Shown piece after piece: positions 24,246-35,703 of a stretch of DNA of 64,000 nt. The notes under the pieces were generated by a model, which was given only the letters and a program-made list of their open reading frames with translations, searched no databases and was not told the DNA's origin. The stretch's first letter is position 1, and the number at the start of each line of letters is the position of its first letter. The position numbers and the translations under genes were made by a program. The stretch covers positions 12,499,069 through 12,563,068 of the forward strand of contig NC_133101.1 of NCBI RefSeq assembly GCF_022965805.1, in the 5' to 3' direction. Origin of the DNA: Primulina eburnea (taxonomy: Eukaryota; Streptophyta; Magnoliopsida; Lamiales; Gesneriaceae).

Positions 24246-25658
24246 TGATAGAGGTGGATTTTACCTGTTTTTCATATCGTGTTTTGTTGCATTGTGTTGC
24301 ATTTATTACTGACATTTCGTGCATTTTGTGTTGTTTTAGCATAATCCATATCTTTGTGTCGTTCATGTGTTTAGTGGCGAAAATGCAGGAGATTGGTGAA
24401 GAAAACTGAAAAAAAAGGGATGAAGAAAATCGAAAGACATCCGCCCGGGCGGATATTTATGTCCGCCCGAGCGCGTTCAAGCTAAGAAAAAACATGAATT
24501 TGCGAAGACCATCCGCCCGGGCGGAAACTTACATCCGCCCGGGCGCGTCAAAGGAAAATCGAAGAGCTGAATCTACGAAGACCATCTGCCCGGGCGGAAA
24601 CTCTTGTCCGCCCGGGCGCAAATGTATTTTTGGAAAATATCATGCTCGATTCCATTCCTTAATCTGGAGAGGGGATGATATGGTAAGGTCTAGGGGTCGA
24701 TTTTGGGGGTCATTGAGACAGATTCAGAGATTATTCTTCAGCCGCCGCAAGCTTTGGAGAGGAATTCACGCTTGGATTGAAGATTCGAGCTTTCCGGGCA
24801 CCGTTCTTCACGTTTTTCGTCAATTCTAGTATTTCTAACTTAGTTGTTATCTTTTAAACATTGTTTTGCTTAGTTTAATTATGACTTCTAGTAGCTAACT
24901 TTCTTATTTGTTGGGATTAAAGGGGATCCTACCCCGAACGTTGATTTGAGTTCATTTATATTTCGATTGTGCGTTATTCTTGATTTTACTACTGTTTTAT
25001 CGTGTCATTAAAGCGTAGCTAATTTTAACGACTATTTTATATCACGAGTGAGTTCGAGAGAATAACTAGTGATAGGATCGAGTGGTGTAATTCGTGGATC
25101 TACAATTTGCATAGATATATGAAATTGGATACGTGCCGATAGTCATAGTCCTTAGGGTCGAAAACTAGGGGGTTTCATTGAGCGAAATGCGATTCATTCT
25201 TGATAAATAATTAAAGACATTTAATTACTTCATTGAGTGAATTAGTTTGACATAGCTCGAGAGAGTGTGTTCAATTAAATAGGAAATCCTGTCGGAAGCG
25301 TAGAACACAATCGAACGAATTAATTAATTAATAAGGGGTAGGTGAACCAGAATTCCCAACAAATTCTTTTATCATTTGAAATTTAACCAATTGATTTAGC
25401 ATTCACATTTCATCATTTAATCTTTGAAATTGTTTATTTAACTTTCTTGCATTTTAATAGTTATAACACAATCAATCACCTTTCGTCGCTAAAGTTTCAA
25501 TAACTAAAATAATAATTGTTAAATACAGTCCTCAGTGGAACGATACTCGTATTCACATACACTATATTATTACTTGACATCGTGCACTTGCGATCACTTT
25601 TTGAGCATACAAAATCATATTTTATTGGGGAATTCACAGTGCAAGTTTTGCTCGATCA
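24246..25658 (+). mobile_element. Athila 5' LTR
   Basis: The LTR starts TGATAGAGG and ends GCTCGATCA, 1413 bp, the same length as the 3' LTR at 34173-35585. Three pairs of GC-rich palindromes lie at 24441-24620. Beyond them comes an AT-rich stretch (24618-24645) that could act as a TATA region. Confidence 0.93.
24441..24620 (+). promoter_or_regulatory. Athila LTR array of paired CGCCCGGGCG palindromes
   Basis: First partners start at 24441, 24513 and 24586 (CCGCCCGGGCGG or CTGCCCGGGCGG). Second partners start at 24463, 24535 and 24608 (CCGCCCGGGCGC or CCGCCCGAGCGC). The offset inside each pair is always 22 and pairs are 72 and 73 apart. The first palindrome is its own reverse complement. The array is in the first quarter of the LTR, as expected for U3 control sequences. 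Function is inferred. Confidence 0.8.
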
Positions 25659-25664
25659 AGTTTT

Positions 25665-25682
25665 TGGCGTCGTTGCCGGGGA
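25665..25682 (+). other. Athila primer binding site (tRNA-Asp type)
   Basis: TGGCGTCGTTGCCGGGGA follows the LTR by six bases. It matches the complement of the 3' end of plant tRNA-Asp(GUC) with one mismatch (T for C at the sixth base). The other gypsy elements here use initiator tRNA-Met instead. Confidence 0.8.
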
Positions 25683-25781
25683 CTGTTAATCTACAATTAT
25701 ATTTTTAGTTATTTTCTTTAGTGTATTTTATTTCTGTTGAACTAACACTCCATATCTTATTTCAGATATCTCTTTCGGTGC

Positions 25782-27355
25782 ATGCCAAAGTCACTTGACT
25801 TGGAGCTTGAGTGTGACCCTGAAATTGAAAGGACTTTTTGCAGGAGAAGACAGTAGCAAAGACTGAAGGAACTGATGGAGAGACACGAACAAGAGCAGGA
25901 GGCGGTGCGCCAAAACGAGAGACAAATTGAGATGCCACGCCGGATTCCCATGTTAGAGTATGCCCAGCCTTCTTTGGATGGTGCACGCCCCAGCATTGTG
26001 AGGCCGATTGTGCGGGCAAACCAATTCGAGATCAAACCAGCCATTATTCAGATGATTCAGAACACCGTCCAATTTGGAGGAACTGCTATGGACGATCCAA
26101 ACACACACATCGCGGATTTTCTTGAGATTTGCGATACTTTTAAATTTAATGGAGTTTCTGATGATGCTGTTAGACTGCGTTTATTTCCTTTCTCTTTGCG
26201 TGATAAAGCTAAAGCTTGGTTGAATTGTTTACCTGTAGGTTCGATCACTACATGGGAGGACATGGCGAAAGCATTTCTTATCAAATACTTTCCTCCATCG
26301 AAGACCATGAAGCTGCGGGCAGACATCACAACATTTGCTCAGTTCGATCAAGAGTCACTATATGAGGCGTGGGAGCGTTTCAAAGATCTATTACGAAGAT
26401 GCCCACATCACGAGTTGCCACTTGGGTTAGTCGTTCAAACCTTCTATTATGGCTTGCCTTACTCCTAATCGTACTATGATAGATGCTGCTGCTTGTGGAA
26501 ATCTATTGAGAAAAACTGCTGAGGAAGGGTATGAGCTACTGGAGGAGATGGCTGCTAACAGTTATCACCCTCAATCTGACAGGAACAATCAGCGGAAAAG
26601 TGCAGGGATTCACCAGGTAACTGATTTATCTGCTATTACTGCACAACTTGATGTTTTAAACAGGAAACTGGATGGCTTGAACATGGGTGGCACGGCTATG
26701 CGTTTGCAAGAGGTATTCTGTGAGAAATGTGGGGGTGAGCACTATGTGAAAGACTGTCAAGATGATAATCCATTCTATGTGCCCGAAGGAGCACCTGTGC
26801 ATCAAGTGGGAGTCCAAAACCGTCCACGGAACTGACCCTTACTCGAATACATACAACCCGGGATGGAGGCAACATCCCAACTTCTCATGGGGCGGTCAAA
26901 ACAATCAGAATAGGCCGCAAGGAGGACAACAATATGGGAAACAACCGATGTACAGATCCGATCCTCCTAGAGAAGAAAAGTCCAACTTGGAACAAATGAT
27001 GACTAAGTTTATCTCATCCACTGAAACTCGACTCCAAAACCAAGATGCATCAATAAAGGGGCTCGAGAATCAAATTGGACAGTTGGCCAAGATGATAGCA
27101 AGTCGAGAGCCGGGCACCTTGCCAAGCAACACCGAAACTAATCCGAAAGAGCAAGTGAAGGCCATTGAGTTGAAGAGTGGAAAGATTTTGGAGCCTAGAG
27201 AGAAGGAGAAACGCCAAGTACCGGATGAGCAGGCTGAGGCGTCAAAAGGTAAGTCACCTAACTCTACACCAGCACCCACGGCACATCCCAAGATTGTTAT
27301 TCCCCCGTCTTTTCCTGCAGCATTAAAAAAGGCAAAACTAGATGCACTTCGGTAA
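25782..27355 (+). pseudogene. gag: Athila gag, with one stop and three frameshifts
   Basis: Capsid-type protein that packages the element RNA. The start at 25782 reads MPKSLDLELECDPEIERTFC. An in-frame TAG follows at 25854, probably from CAG. The gag domain lies at 25950-26480 (DDPNTHIADFLEICDTFKF, AKAWLNCLP). Frames change near 26455 (about four extra bases), near 26825 (one extra base) and near 27345 at the gag-pol border. A short Cys/His motif (CEKCGGEHYVKDC) lies near 26720-26760, and a coiled, Gln/Lys-rich tail follows. The breaks contrast with the intact pol and near-identical LTRs: either the element moved with helper gag, or these are sequence errors. Confidence 0.85.
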
Positions 27356-30300
27356 GTTTTTAGAGGTATTTAAAAAATTACACATTAATATCCCTTTTGC
27401 CGATGCTTTAATGCAAATGCCTAGTTATGCCAAATTCTTGAAGGACATCTTAGCTAACAAACGAAAATTGGAGGATCACATGACAGTGAACTTGACTGAG
27501 AGTTGCTCTGCCTTGGTGCAAAACAAGATCCCACCGAAACTAAAAGACCCAGGGAGCTTTTCTATCCCTTGCATGATTGGTGATGTTGTTTTTCGTAAAG
27601 CGTTGTGTGATCTTGGTGCAAGTATTAATCTGATGCCCTTATCTGTTTTCAGGAAACTCGGATTAGGAGAGCCTAAGCCGACGAGGATGTCTTTACAACT
27701 GGCTGACAGGTCTGTCAAGTACCCCCCCGGAGTGATTGAGGATGTGCTAGTAAAAGTGGACAAGTTTATCTTTCCTGCGGACTTCGTGGTGCTTGATATG
27801 GATGAGGATGAGGAGATGCCTCTGATTTTGGGTAGACCGTTCCTTGCGACTGGCAAGGCACTAATTGATGTGCAAGAAGGGAAGTTGCGATTGAGAGTGG
27901 GCGACGAAGAGATTACTTTTGATGTGTTTAATGCACTTAAGCACACACTGCATTCTGATAGTTGTTTTAGAATTGATGCTTTTGACTCTCTTGCGTCTAA
28001 CTATGTGCAGGATGCTCTAAGGGACCCTTTGGAGGCCACTATCGATACTGAATTAGGAGAAGAGGAATTGGATGAGGAAAGAGCCGAAATTGTGGCACAC
28101 TTTAATGCCAACCAATCATGGAGAAGGCCAATGAGGATGCGACTAGAGGACCTAGGAGAACGAAGAGATTTGACCCCTCAAAGGTCAAGCATCGAGGATC
28201 CCCCAACACTTGAGCTGAAGCCGTTGCCTCCACACCTCAAGTACGTGTACTTAGGTGAGAATAACACTTTACCTGTCATTATTTCTGCTGCTTTGATAGA
28301 TGTGATGGAGGACAAACTGTTGGAAGTATTGAAAGCACACAAGGGTGCATTTGCGTGGAAGGTGGCGGATATCAAGGGAATCAATCCGTCAGTCTGCATG
28401 CATAATATCTTGATGGAAGAGAAGTACTCACCTCTTGTGCAACCTCAGCGAAGATTGAATCCTAAGATGCAAGAGGTAGTGAAAGCTGAAACGATTAAGC
28501 TTCTCGATGCAGGTATTATCTATCCTATATCTGATAGTGCATGGGTAAGTCCTGTTCAATGTGTGCCAAAGAAAGGTGGGATTACTGTTATCAAAAATGA
28601 AAATAATGAATTAATACCCACTAGGACTGTTACGGGATGGCGTGTGTGCATTGATTATAGAAAATTGAATGATGCCACCCGTAAAGATCACTTTCCCCTT
28701 CCCTTTATTGATCAGATGCTTGAGAGGTTAGCGGGTCATGAGTTTTATTGCTTTTTGGATGGGTATTCGGGGTACAACCAAATCATGATTGCGCCGGAGG
28801 ACCAAGAGAAAACCACTTTCACTTGTCCTTACGGCACTTTTGCTTTTCGCCGCATGCCGTTTGGCCTTTGTAATGCCCCTGCCACATTTCAACGTTGCAT
28901 GACCGCTATATTCCATGATATGATAGAAACCTTCCTTGAAATTTTTATGGATGATTTCTCGATATTTGGCTCTTCTTTTGATGATTGTTTGCAGAATCTG
29001 ACGGTGGTGTTGAGGAGATGTGAGGAGACAAACTTGGTGCTTAATTGGGAAAAATGCCACTTCATGGTACAAGAGGGAATTGTACTAGGGCACAAGGTTT
29101 CGGGGGGCGGAATCGAGGTGGACAAGGCGAAAGTTGAAGTGATTAAGAACTTACCACCTCCGGCGTCCATAAAGGGAGTTAGAAGTTTTCTAGGCCACGC
29201 CGGTTTTTACCGGCGTTTTATCAAAGATTTTTCTAAAGTTGCCAAACCTCTATCTTCCTTACTTATGAAAGATGTGCCATTTGACTTTAATTCTGATTGT
29301 TTGCAGGCATACGAGAAGTTGAAGGAGCGCTTGGTGACGGCTCCTGTCTTGGTAGCACCGGATTGGGATCTGCCCTTCGAGATCATGTGCGATGCTAGTG
29401 ATACTGCGGTAGGTGTTGTCCTTGGCCAAAGACAGAGCAAGGTATTCCACACTATATACTATGCAAGTAAGACTCTAGATGAGACACAATTGAATTATGC
29501 TACCACCGAAAAAGAGTTACTTGCAGTAGTGTTTGCACTTGAAAAGTTTCATGCATATCTTTTTTTGTCTAAAGTCATTGTCTACACTGACCACTCTGCA
29601 CTGAAACATTTACTTGCTAAGAAAGATGCAAAACCACGCCTACTTCGGTGGATTCTATTGTTGCAAGAATTTGATTTAGAAATAAAAGATAAGAAGGGTG
29701 TTGAGAATGTGGTTGCAGATCATCTGTCTAGATTAGAATGTATTTGTAATGATTCTGTTAATCATGCTATCGATGATTGGTTCCCGGATGAGCAACTATT
29801 TGAGGTGAGAAATTGTCCATGGTATGCAAATTTTGCTAACTTTCTTGTCACAGGCACACCTCCACCGAACTTATCTTTTCACCAACGAAAGAAATTCTTT
29901 TCTGACGTGAAATACTATTTTTGGGAGGAACCGTTCTTGTTTAAGATTTGTGCAGATTCCATGATAAGACGGTGTGTTGCGGAGGAAGAGTTTTATAAGA
30001 TTCTCAACCATTGCCATGACCGTGAGGTAGGTGGTCACTTTGGACCAACGAGGACGGCATCTAAGGTACTCGAATGTGGCTTTTATTGGCCAACTCTCTT
30101 TAAAGATGCTCGTTCTTATGTGCTACATTGTGATAAATGCCAACGGTCAGGTAACATCTCTAACCGTCACGAAATGCCTTTAAATAATATCATTGAGTGT
30201 GAGGTTTTTGATGTGTGGGGGATAGACTTTATGGGATCGTTTCCTAGCTCTTTCACGAAAAAATACATTTTGGTTGCGGTGGACTATGTGTCTAAGTGGG

Positions 30301-31106
30301 TAGAGGTGGAAGCATACGCCACTAATGATGCTCAAGTGGTTCTAAAATTTTTGAAGAAAAACATTTTTAACCGTTTTGGAACACCACGAGCAATCATTAG
30401 TGATGGTGGCACTCATTTTTGCAACAAACTTTTTGAAAAACTTTTGAGCAAATATGGTGTCACACATAAAATCTCTACCCCTTATCACCCACAGACGAGT
30501 GGTCAAGTGGAAGTGTCGAATCGCGAGATTAAGCGAATTTTGGAGAAAGTGGTAGGTGTCAATAGGAAAGATTGGTCGGTGAGGTTAGACGATGCTCTTT
30601 GGGCGTATAGGACCGCTTTTAAAACACCTATAGGCACTACCCCGTATAGGCTTTTGTTTGGTAAAGCATGTCATCTACCTGTTGAGTTAGAGCATCGAGC
30701 ATACTGGGCAACAAAAGCGCTGAACTTTAATTTTACTGATGCAGGTGAACAGCGTTTGCTTCAATTGGACCAATTGGAGGAGTTCCGGAATTTGGCTTAC
30801 GATCTTGCACTGTCTTACAAGGAGAAAACCAAAAAGGCTCATGACAAGAGAATCATCGAGAGAGAATTTAAGGAGGGTGACAGTGTTCTGCTCTACAACT
30901 CCCGGTTGCGCTTGTTTCCCGGTAAATTGAAGTCGCGATGGTCCGGTCCATTCGTGATCTCGAAAGTTTATCCATCGGGAGCTGTGGAATTGAAAGATGG
31001 GAAGGATGGGACATTTACGGTCAATGCCCAGCGTCTGAAGCACTACATGGGTGGCACAATCGAGCCACAACTTGGAATCACCCGGTTCCAAGACAAGCCG
31101 AACTGA
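27342..31106 (+). CDS. pol: Athila pol polyprotein: protease, RT, RNase H, integrase
   Basis: One open frame of 1254 residues. Domains in order: gag-pol linker (residues 1-60); protease with [10 protein letters not shown] near residue 90 and ILGRPFL near 163; reverse transcriptase about 400-620 with [23 protein letters not shown] and the catalytic FMDDFSIFG; RNase H about 700-830 beginning IMCDAS with the later TDHSAL; integrase with its H/C zinc motif ([19 protein letters not shown] near 930-960), core DFMGSF, SDGGTHF and [10 protein letters not shown] with the acidic triad, then a C-terminal [13 protein letters not shown] region. There is no chromodomain, as expected for Athila. It makes and integrates the element's cDNA. 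All catalytic residues I looked for are present. The start used here is only the frame edge; the protein is probably made as a gag-pol fusion. Confidence 0.95.
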   Translation: MHFGKFLEVFKKLHINIPFADALMQMPSYAKFLKDILANKRKLEDHMTVNLTESCSALVQNKIPPKLKDPGSFSIPCMIGDVVFRKALCDLGASINLMPLSVFRKLGLGEPKPTRMSLQLADRSVKYPPGVIEDVLVKVDKFIFPADFVVLDMDEDEEMPLILGRPFLATGKALIDVQEGKLRLRVGDEEITFDVFNALKHTLHSDSCFRIDAFDSLASNYVQDALRDPLEATIDTELGEEELDEERAEIVAHFNANQSWRRPMRMRLEDLGERRDLTPQRSSIEDPPTLELKPLPPHLKYVYLGENNTLPVIISAALIDVMEDKLLEVLKAHKGAFAWKVADIKGINPSVCMHNILMEEKYSPLVQPQRRLNPKMQEVVKAETIKLLDAGIIYPISDSAWVSPVQCVPKKGGITVIKNENNELIPTRTVTGWRVCIDYRKLNDATRKDHFPLPFIDQMLERLAGHEFYCFLDGYSGYNQIMIAPEDQEKTTFTCPYGTFAFRRMPFGLCNAPATFQRCMTAIFHDMIETFLEIFMDDFSIFGSSFDDCLQNLTVVLRRCEETNLVLNWEKCHFMVQEGIVLGHKVSGGGIEVDKAKVEVIKNLPPPASIKGVRSFLGHAGFYRRFIKDFSKVAKPLSSLLMKDVPFDFNSDCLQAYEKLKERLVTAPVLVAPDWDLPFEIMCDASDTAVGVVLGQRQSKVFHTIYYASKTLDETQLNYATTEKELLAVVFALEKFHAYLFLSKVIVYTDHSALKHLLAKKDAKPRLLRWILLLQEFDLEIKDKKGVENVVADHLSRLECICNDSVNHAIDDWFPDEQLFEVRNCPWYANFANFLVTGTPPPNLSFHQRKKFFSDVKYYFWEEPFLFKICADSMIRRCVAEEEFYKILNHCHDREVGGHFGPTRTASKVLECGFYWPTLFKDARSYVLHCDKCQRSGNISNRHEMPLNNIIECEVFDVWGIDFMGSFPSSFTKKYILVAVDYVSKWVEVEAYATNDAQVVLKFLKKNIFNRFGTPRAIISDGGTHFCNKLFEKLLSKYGVTHKISTPYHPQTSGQVEVSNREIKRILEKVVGVNRKDWSVRLDDALWAYRTAFKTPIGTTPYRLLFGKACHLPVELEHRAYWATKALNFNFTDAGEQRLLQLDQLEEFRNLAYDLALSYKEKTKKAHDKRIIEREFKEGDSVLLYNSRLRLFPGKLKSRWSGPFVISKVYPSGAVELKDGKDGTFTVNAQRLKHYMGGTIEPQLGITRFQDKPN

Positions 31107-31800
31107 GACGGACCGACAGTCAAGCTCTCGACTATAAATTGAGAACTACTTTTCTTCCTCTTCTCTTGCATTGAATTTATTTTTTCTTTCGTGTCTATTT
31201 GCTTGTTTTCTCTTGCTTTTGTTAAAAAAAAAAAATACATTTTTTTGGGTGCACAGCCGTAAAGCTTCCGTCTGGGCGGACATTCACACCCGCCCAGGCG
31301 CGCCCTTTTTCAAAAAAATTCGAGGACTATCCGCCCGCCCAGGCGCGCCCTTTTTCAAAAAAAATTCGAGGACTATCCGCCCGGGCGGACATTCACGCCC
31401 GTCCAGGCGCGCCCCTTTTCAAAAACAATTCGAGAGATATCCGCCGGGCGGACACTTACATCCGCCCGGGCGGATCGCGCAGACTTAAAAGTCTGCAGCC
31501 CCTTTTTCTCCTCTCCCGACTCGAAAACCCTCGCCCCTTTCCGAATTTTTCGCCCCCACTCTCTCAATCTCACTCCATTAATCTCTTCTCATCCAATTTC
31601 AGGTACAATCGTGCACCCTCACCTCCACCGAGTGTCAAGACGTTATTTTTCCGGTCTAGAACGCAACTCTCCGGCGACCCCAGCGATTTCCGGCCGCCGC
31701 CGCCTCTCCTCCGGCCACCACTTCCGTTCCCGACCGCCACCAGGTTCCGGCAGACATCCCCCTACTACGGGTTACTTGGGCTCTTCTCCAATCTTCCACA
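31107..31800 (+). promoter_or_regulatory. Athila spacer before the env-position ORF, with GC array and candidate promoter
   Basis: This non-coding stretch holds paired GC-rich palindromes of the same kind as in the LTR: 31269/31291, one collapsed pair near 31332-31345, 31378/31400 and 31442/31463. Two intact pairs show the 22-base offset; the last is 21 because one C is missing. Right after the array comes a CTTAAAAG TATA-like word (about 31484-31495), then a pyrimidine-rich tract (CCCCTTTTTCTCCTCTCCC), as in plant core promoters. The env-position ORF starts about 300 bases later. I infer an internal promoter; only the sequence elements are seen. Confidence 0.55.
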
Positions 31801-32943
31801 ATGGCACCTAAAAAGGCTCGGGTAAGTCACGGTGCCTCTTCGTCGTCATCTCATACCTCTCAATTATTTGTGAATACTGCTGCTAGGGAACGATATGAGC
31901 ATGCGAAAATACATAGAGCCCCGATTCGAGAGCGAGGTTTCCAACTGGAGCAGTTTACCCTTATTATCAATCAAACTGCGAGTAGGGGATGGGGTAAATT
32001 CTGTGCCCAACCCCAAGCCGCGGTAGTACCTGTCGTACGCGAATTTTATTCTAATGCAGCTGAACGGAGTGACAGTAAGGCATTTGTGAGGGGGAAATTA
32101 GTGGATTTCAGTTCATTGGAAATTAATCGGGTGCTCGAAACACCAGCGGTAGACGATTCATTGTACACGGCATGGGTGGCGGATCCCAACCTCGACTTGA
32201 TGATGCAAAAAATCTGTTTTCCGGGATCTCCGTGGAAGACACCGGGGTCGCACACATGTTTCGTTGAAAAATTTCTATTAGTCCCGACAGCAATGTGGTA
32301 TGCTTTTCTTGCCACACGGTTGATGCCAGTCGGGCACACGAGTGAAGTCCAGAGAGATAGGGCACTGTTGATATATGCGCTGATTACACAATTGCCACTC
32401 AATGCGGGGAAGATCATTCACTCACAAATCCAGCTGAGCATCCATAATCCAAATGTGGCGTTATTCTTTCCCCACATCATCACTGAGCTATGTGCGGGCG
32501 CTGGGGTGGTTTTTCAGGACGACGATGAGTGGCTGCCACCGACCAAGGTTCTCGACGACGCCAGCTGGCTACAGAAGACCGCGGTGCGGCGGAAGGCGTT
32601 CCCTCAGTTTGGTCCTATATGGTGCAATTTGACCTTTGATCCACTACAAGAGCTGCCTCCACCACCGGCCCCGCATCCTAGACGCCACATTCTGCACGAG
32701 AGGATGGATGAATTTGCGGCATTTGCTGATCATCAGCTTCAGTGGCAGGCGGTGAGTCAGACTTATCAGACCGCCACTGACGCCATGCTCCGTTTATCCC
32801 TGAGCCACAGCGGTGTCGACCCATCCCTTCTCCCACCACCCATGCCAGCCTTCCCGCCGCCATTTCAGTTTCATTATGCCGACGCACCGGTGCCAGACGC
32901 TGGCGTGGTTCCCCCGGAGGAGCACGACGAGGAGGATCTATGA
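31801..32943 (+). CDS. Athila env-position ORF (plant transposon protein type), 380 aa
   Basis: An open frame between pol and the 3' LTR, starting MAPKKARVSHGASSSSSHTS. It begins with a low-complexity Ser-rich stretch. A central globular part (residues about 40-290) contains RERGFQLEQF, VREFYSNA, LEINRVLETP and SQIQLSIHNPNVALFFPHII. It ends in a Pro-rich, acidic tail. This arrangement resembles the ORF that Athila-type elements carry in this place, which databases group as a putative plant transposon protein. I see no signal peptide and no clear membrane helix, so calling it an envelope protein is not supported. Its function is unknown. Being fully open in an element with broken gag suggests recent selection or recent insertion. 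Confidence 0.75.
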   Translation: MAPKKARVSHGASSSSSHTSQLFVNTAARERYEHAKIHRAPIRERGFQLEQFTLIINQTASRGWGKFCAQPQAAVVPVVREFYSNAAERSDSKAFVRGKLVDFSSLEINRVLETPAVDDSLYTAWVADPNLDLMMQKICFPGSPWKTPGSHTCFVEKFLLVPTAMWYAFLATRLMPVGHTSEVQRDRALLIYALITQLPLNAGKIIHSQIQLSIHNPNVALFFPHIITELCAGAGVVFQDDDEWLPPTKVLDDASWLQKTAVRRKAFPQFGPIWCNLTFDPLQELPPPPAPHPRRHILHERMDEFAAFADHQLQWQAVSQTYQTATDAMLRLSLSHSGVDPSLLPPPMPAFPPPFQFHYADAPVPDAGVVPPEEHDEEDL

Positions 32944-33167
32944 GAGGGGAGTCACTTCTATCCCTTCTTTTCTTTATCGCATTTCTTTCATTCCGTTTAT
33001 TCGTTTTCATTATCTTGCATGCTTAGATTACACTGCATTCACTGTGTTATGCCTATCTGTTTTTCTTTCTATCGTCTGCTGCATTTGGGACAATGCTCGA
33101 CTTTAGTATTGGGGGGTGGATGGGTGTTGTGTCATCTTTGTCATGTTGGCGTTTTGATCGTATAGTT

Positions 33168-33335
33168 CGTTGGCATGTAGTCTTAGTGGTTTTTGCATGT
33201 GTTTGTGTGTCAGCCGACCGTATTCGACATAATATTTGTAGCCAAGGATTTTCGTTGGCATGTAGTCTTAGTGGTTTTTGCATGTGTTTGTGTGTCAGCC
33301 GACCGTATTCGACATAATATTTGTAGCCAAGGATG
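33168..33335 (+). repeat. Tandem duplication of about 85 bp in the Athila 3' region
   Basis: Two nearly perfect adjacent copies, each running from CGTTGGCATGTAGTC to TTGTAGCCAAGGA. They lie in the non-coding stretch after the env-position ORF. Confidence 0.85.
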
Positions 33336-33585
33336 ATTGTGAAGTGATGAGACATGCCCTGTTGATCGTACACTCGCATTTATTTAGCACTCTCTGTGGT
33401 AGAGACATGAAGTTTTATTTCGAGTATTGAACTTTCTTTACACGACTGTTAGAACTAAACGCATGCATGATAAGAGGGTGAAAATTTTGGACTAAAGTGG
33501 GGAACAAAGATTTTTGAAGGTGTGCATTGAGTTTGACTATATTCTCTCGAATAGAGGTATCTATCAAAAAAAAAAAAAAAAGCAA

Positions 33586-33705
33586 GTTGGAGATGTAAGG
33601 TGAGGGGGAGCCGAATAAAGGAATGAAATCCTATTCCTGGCTAAAGTTGGAGATGTAAGGTGTTGTGGAGCCGATTAAAGGAATGAAATCCTATTCCTGG
33701 CTAAA
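33586..33705 (+). repeat. Tandem duplication of about 60 bp in the Athila 3' region
   Basis: Two adjacent copies of a unit with AGTTGGAGATGTAAGGTG at the start and CCTATTCCTGGCTAAA at the end, differing by a few bases. Poly-A and A-rich stretches flank the pair. Confidence 0.85.
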
Positions 33706-34133
33706 AATGAAAAAAGAAAAAAAAAATGAATGAAATGAAAAAATAAACTCATGAATGTGATTCTGAAATGAAAAGTTCTAATATAGTCTTTTCATTGCTG
33801 TATTCCAATTCAGAAAAAAATAGAAGGATAGTTGCCGATGGATACCAATTGCAGAGGAATATAGGAGAGTAAGATTTACACTAACAGGCTGATTTAATTC
33901 TCTTACAATAGTTGGAAATGGATCTCTCTGTCATGTGCGCTGCTAGGACTAACAAAACACACACACACGTTCATGCTTTATTTGAAACCATGTCTAGACC
34001 TAGGGAAGTGCGAAGATTTTATGTTTGTGTTGATCGACAAGGGAATATGTTGAGCTTCGCTGAGGCTAGTTGATGATTATGAGTTCACGGTCGGGTTACT
34101 TTATGTCACGTTCCAGTTCTGTCTTCTCACCTG

Positions 34134-34172
34134 TTTTGCTCGAGGGCGAGCGAAAGGTTAGTATTGGGGGGT
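34134..34172 (+). other. Athila pre-LTR hairpin and polypurine-like tract
   Basis: A hairpin with stem GCTCG/CGAGC (extended by weaker pairs) and loop AGGG lies at 34134-34155. A few bases later comes TTAGTATTGGGGGGT (34158-34172), next to the LTR start at 34173. The same 15-mer also occurs at 33103-33117. The tract next to the LTR would prime plus-strand DNA synthesis. Confidence 0.65.
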
Positions 34173-35585
34173 TGATAGAGGTGGATTTTACCTGTTTTTC
34201 ATATCGTGTTTTGTTGCATTGTGTTGCATTTTTTACTGACATTTCGTGCATTTTGTGTTGTTTTAGCATAATCCATATCTTTGTGTCGTTCATGTGTTTA
34301 GTGGCGAAAATGTAGGAGATTGGTGAAGAAAACTGAAAAAAAAGGGATGAAGAAAATCGAGAGACATCCGCCCGGGCGGATATTTATGTCCGCCCGAGCG
34401 CGTTCAAGCTAAGAAAAAACATGAATTTGCGAAGACCATCCGCCCGGGCGGAAACTTACATCCGCCCGGGCGCGTCAAAGGAAAATCGAAGAGCTGAATC
34501 TGCGAAGACCATCCGCCCGGGCGGAAACTCTTGTCCGCCCGGGCGCAAATGTATTTTTGGAAAATATCATGCTCGATTCCATTCCTTAATCTGGAGAGGG
34601 GATGATATGGTAAGGTCTAGGGGTCGATTTTGGGGGTCATTGAGACAGATTCAGAGATTATTCTTCAGCCGCCGCAAGCTTTGGAGAGGAATTCACGCTT
34701 GGATTGAAGATTCGAGCTTTCCGGGCACCGTTCTTCACGTTTTTCGTCAATTCTAGTATTTCTAACTTAGTTGTTATCTTTTAAACATTGTTTTGCTTAG
34801 TTTAATTATGACTTCTAGTAGCTAACTTTCTTATTTGTTGGGATTAAAGGGGATCCTACCCCGAACGTTGATTTGAGTTCATTTATATTTCGATTGTGCG
34901 TTATTCTTGATTTTACTACTGTTTTATCGTGTCATTAAAGCGTAGCTAACTTTAACGACTATTTTATATCACGAGTGAGTTCGAGAGAATAACTAGTGAT
35001 AGGATCGAGTGGTGTAATTCGCGGATCTACAATTTGCATAGATATATGAAATTGGATACGTGCCGATAGTCATAGTCCTTAGGGTCGAAAACTAGGGGGT
35101 TTCATTGAGCGAAATGCGATTCATTCTTGATAAATAATTAAAGACATTTAATTACTTCATTGAGTGAATTAGTTTGACATAGCTCGAGAGAGTGTGTTCA
35201 ATTAAATAGGAAATCCTGTCGGAAGCGTAGAACACAATCGAACGAATTAATTAATTAATAAAGGGTAGGTGAACCAGAATTCCCAACAAATTCTTTTATC
35301 ATTTGAAATTTAACCAATTGATTTAGCATTCACATTTCATCATTTAATCTTTGAAATTGTTTATTTAACTTTCTTGCATTTTAATAGTTATAACACAATC
35401 AATCACCTTTCGTCGCTAAAGTTTCAATAACTAAAATAATAATTGTTAAATACAGTCCTCAGTGGAACGATACTCGTATTCACATACACTATATTATTAC
35501 TTGACATCGTGCACTTGCGATCACTTTTTGAGCATACAAAATCATATTTTATTGGGGAATTCAAAGTGCAAGTTTTGCTCGATCA
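34173..35585 (+). mobile_element. Athila 3' LTR
   Basis: 1413 bp, near-identical to the 5' LTR (about nine differences counted by eye). Its GC-palindrome array starts at 34368, 34440 and 34513 with the same 72 and 73 spacing. The LTR ends CTCGATCA at 35585, followed by the GAACC target duplication. Confidence 0.93.
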
Positions 35586-35703
35586 GAACCCTAGGTCTCC
35601 CTTTAGATGAAGAACCGAGAAGAAGAGAAGAAATGAGAGAAATGAAGCCAACACTTCTATTTAAGCACTAGAAATAGCCAAAACACGCTTATACTGTTCA
35701 CTC

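Larger units (their letters stand above)
24246..35585 (+). mobile_element. Athila-type gypsy retrotransposon, complete, 11.3 kb
   Basis: It is flanked by a perfect 5-bp target duplication GAACC (24241-24245 and 35586-35590). It has two 1413-bp LTRs, a tRNA-Asp-type primer site, gag, a long intact pol, an extra ORF in the env position and a polypurine-like tract before the 3' LTR. It sits in the 3' LTR of E1. By eye I count about nine differences between its LTRs, so it is the youngest insertion whose age I can judge. Athila elements lack a chromodomain and typically carry an extra 3' ORF, as here. Confidence 0.93.

Noticed and set aside
24441..24620. Regularly spaced repeats as a CRISPR array
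   Set aside because: Plant nuclear context, repeats of 10-12 bases, spacers repeated rather than unique, and location inside LTRs.
24494..24829. Open frame rich in RPGA/PPGRK across the Athila LTR (again at 34421-34756)
   Set aside because: It is a translation of the GC-palindrome array, lies in both LTRs and has no family resemblance.
31801..32943. Env-position ORF as a true envelope glycoprotein
   Set aside because: No signal peptide or membrane helix is visible; it better fits the plant transposon protein type.
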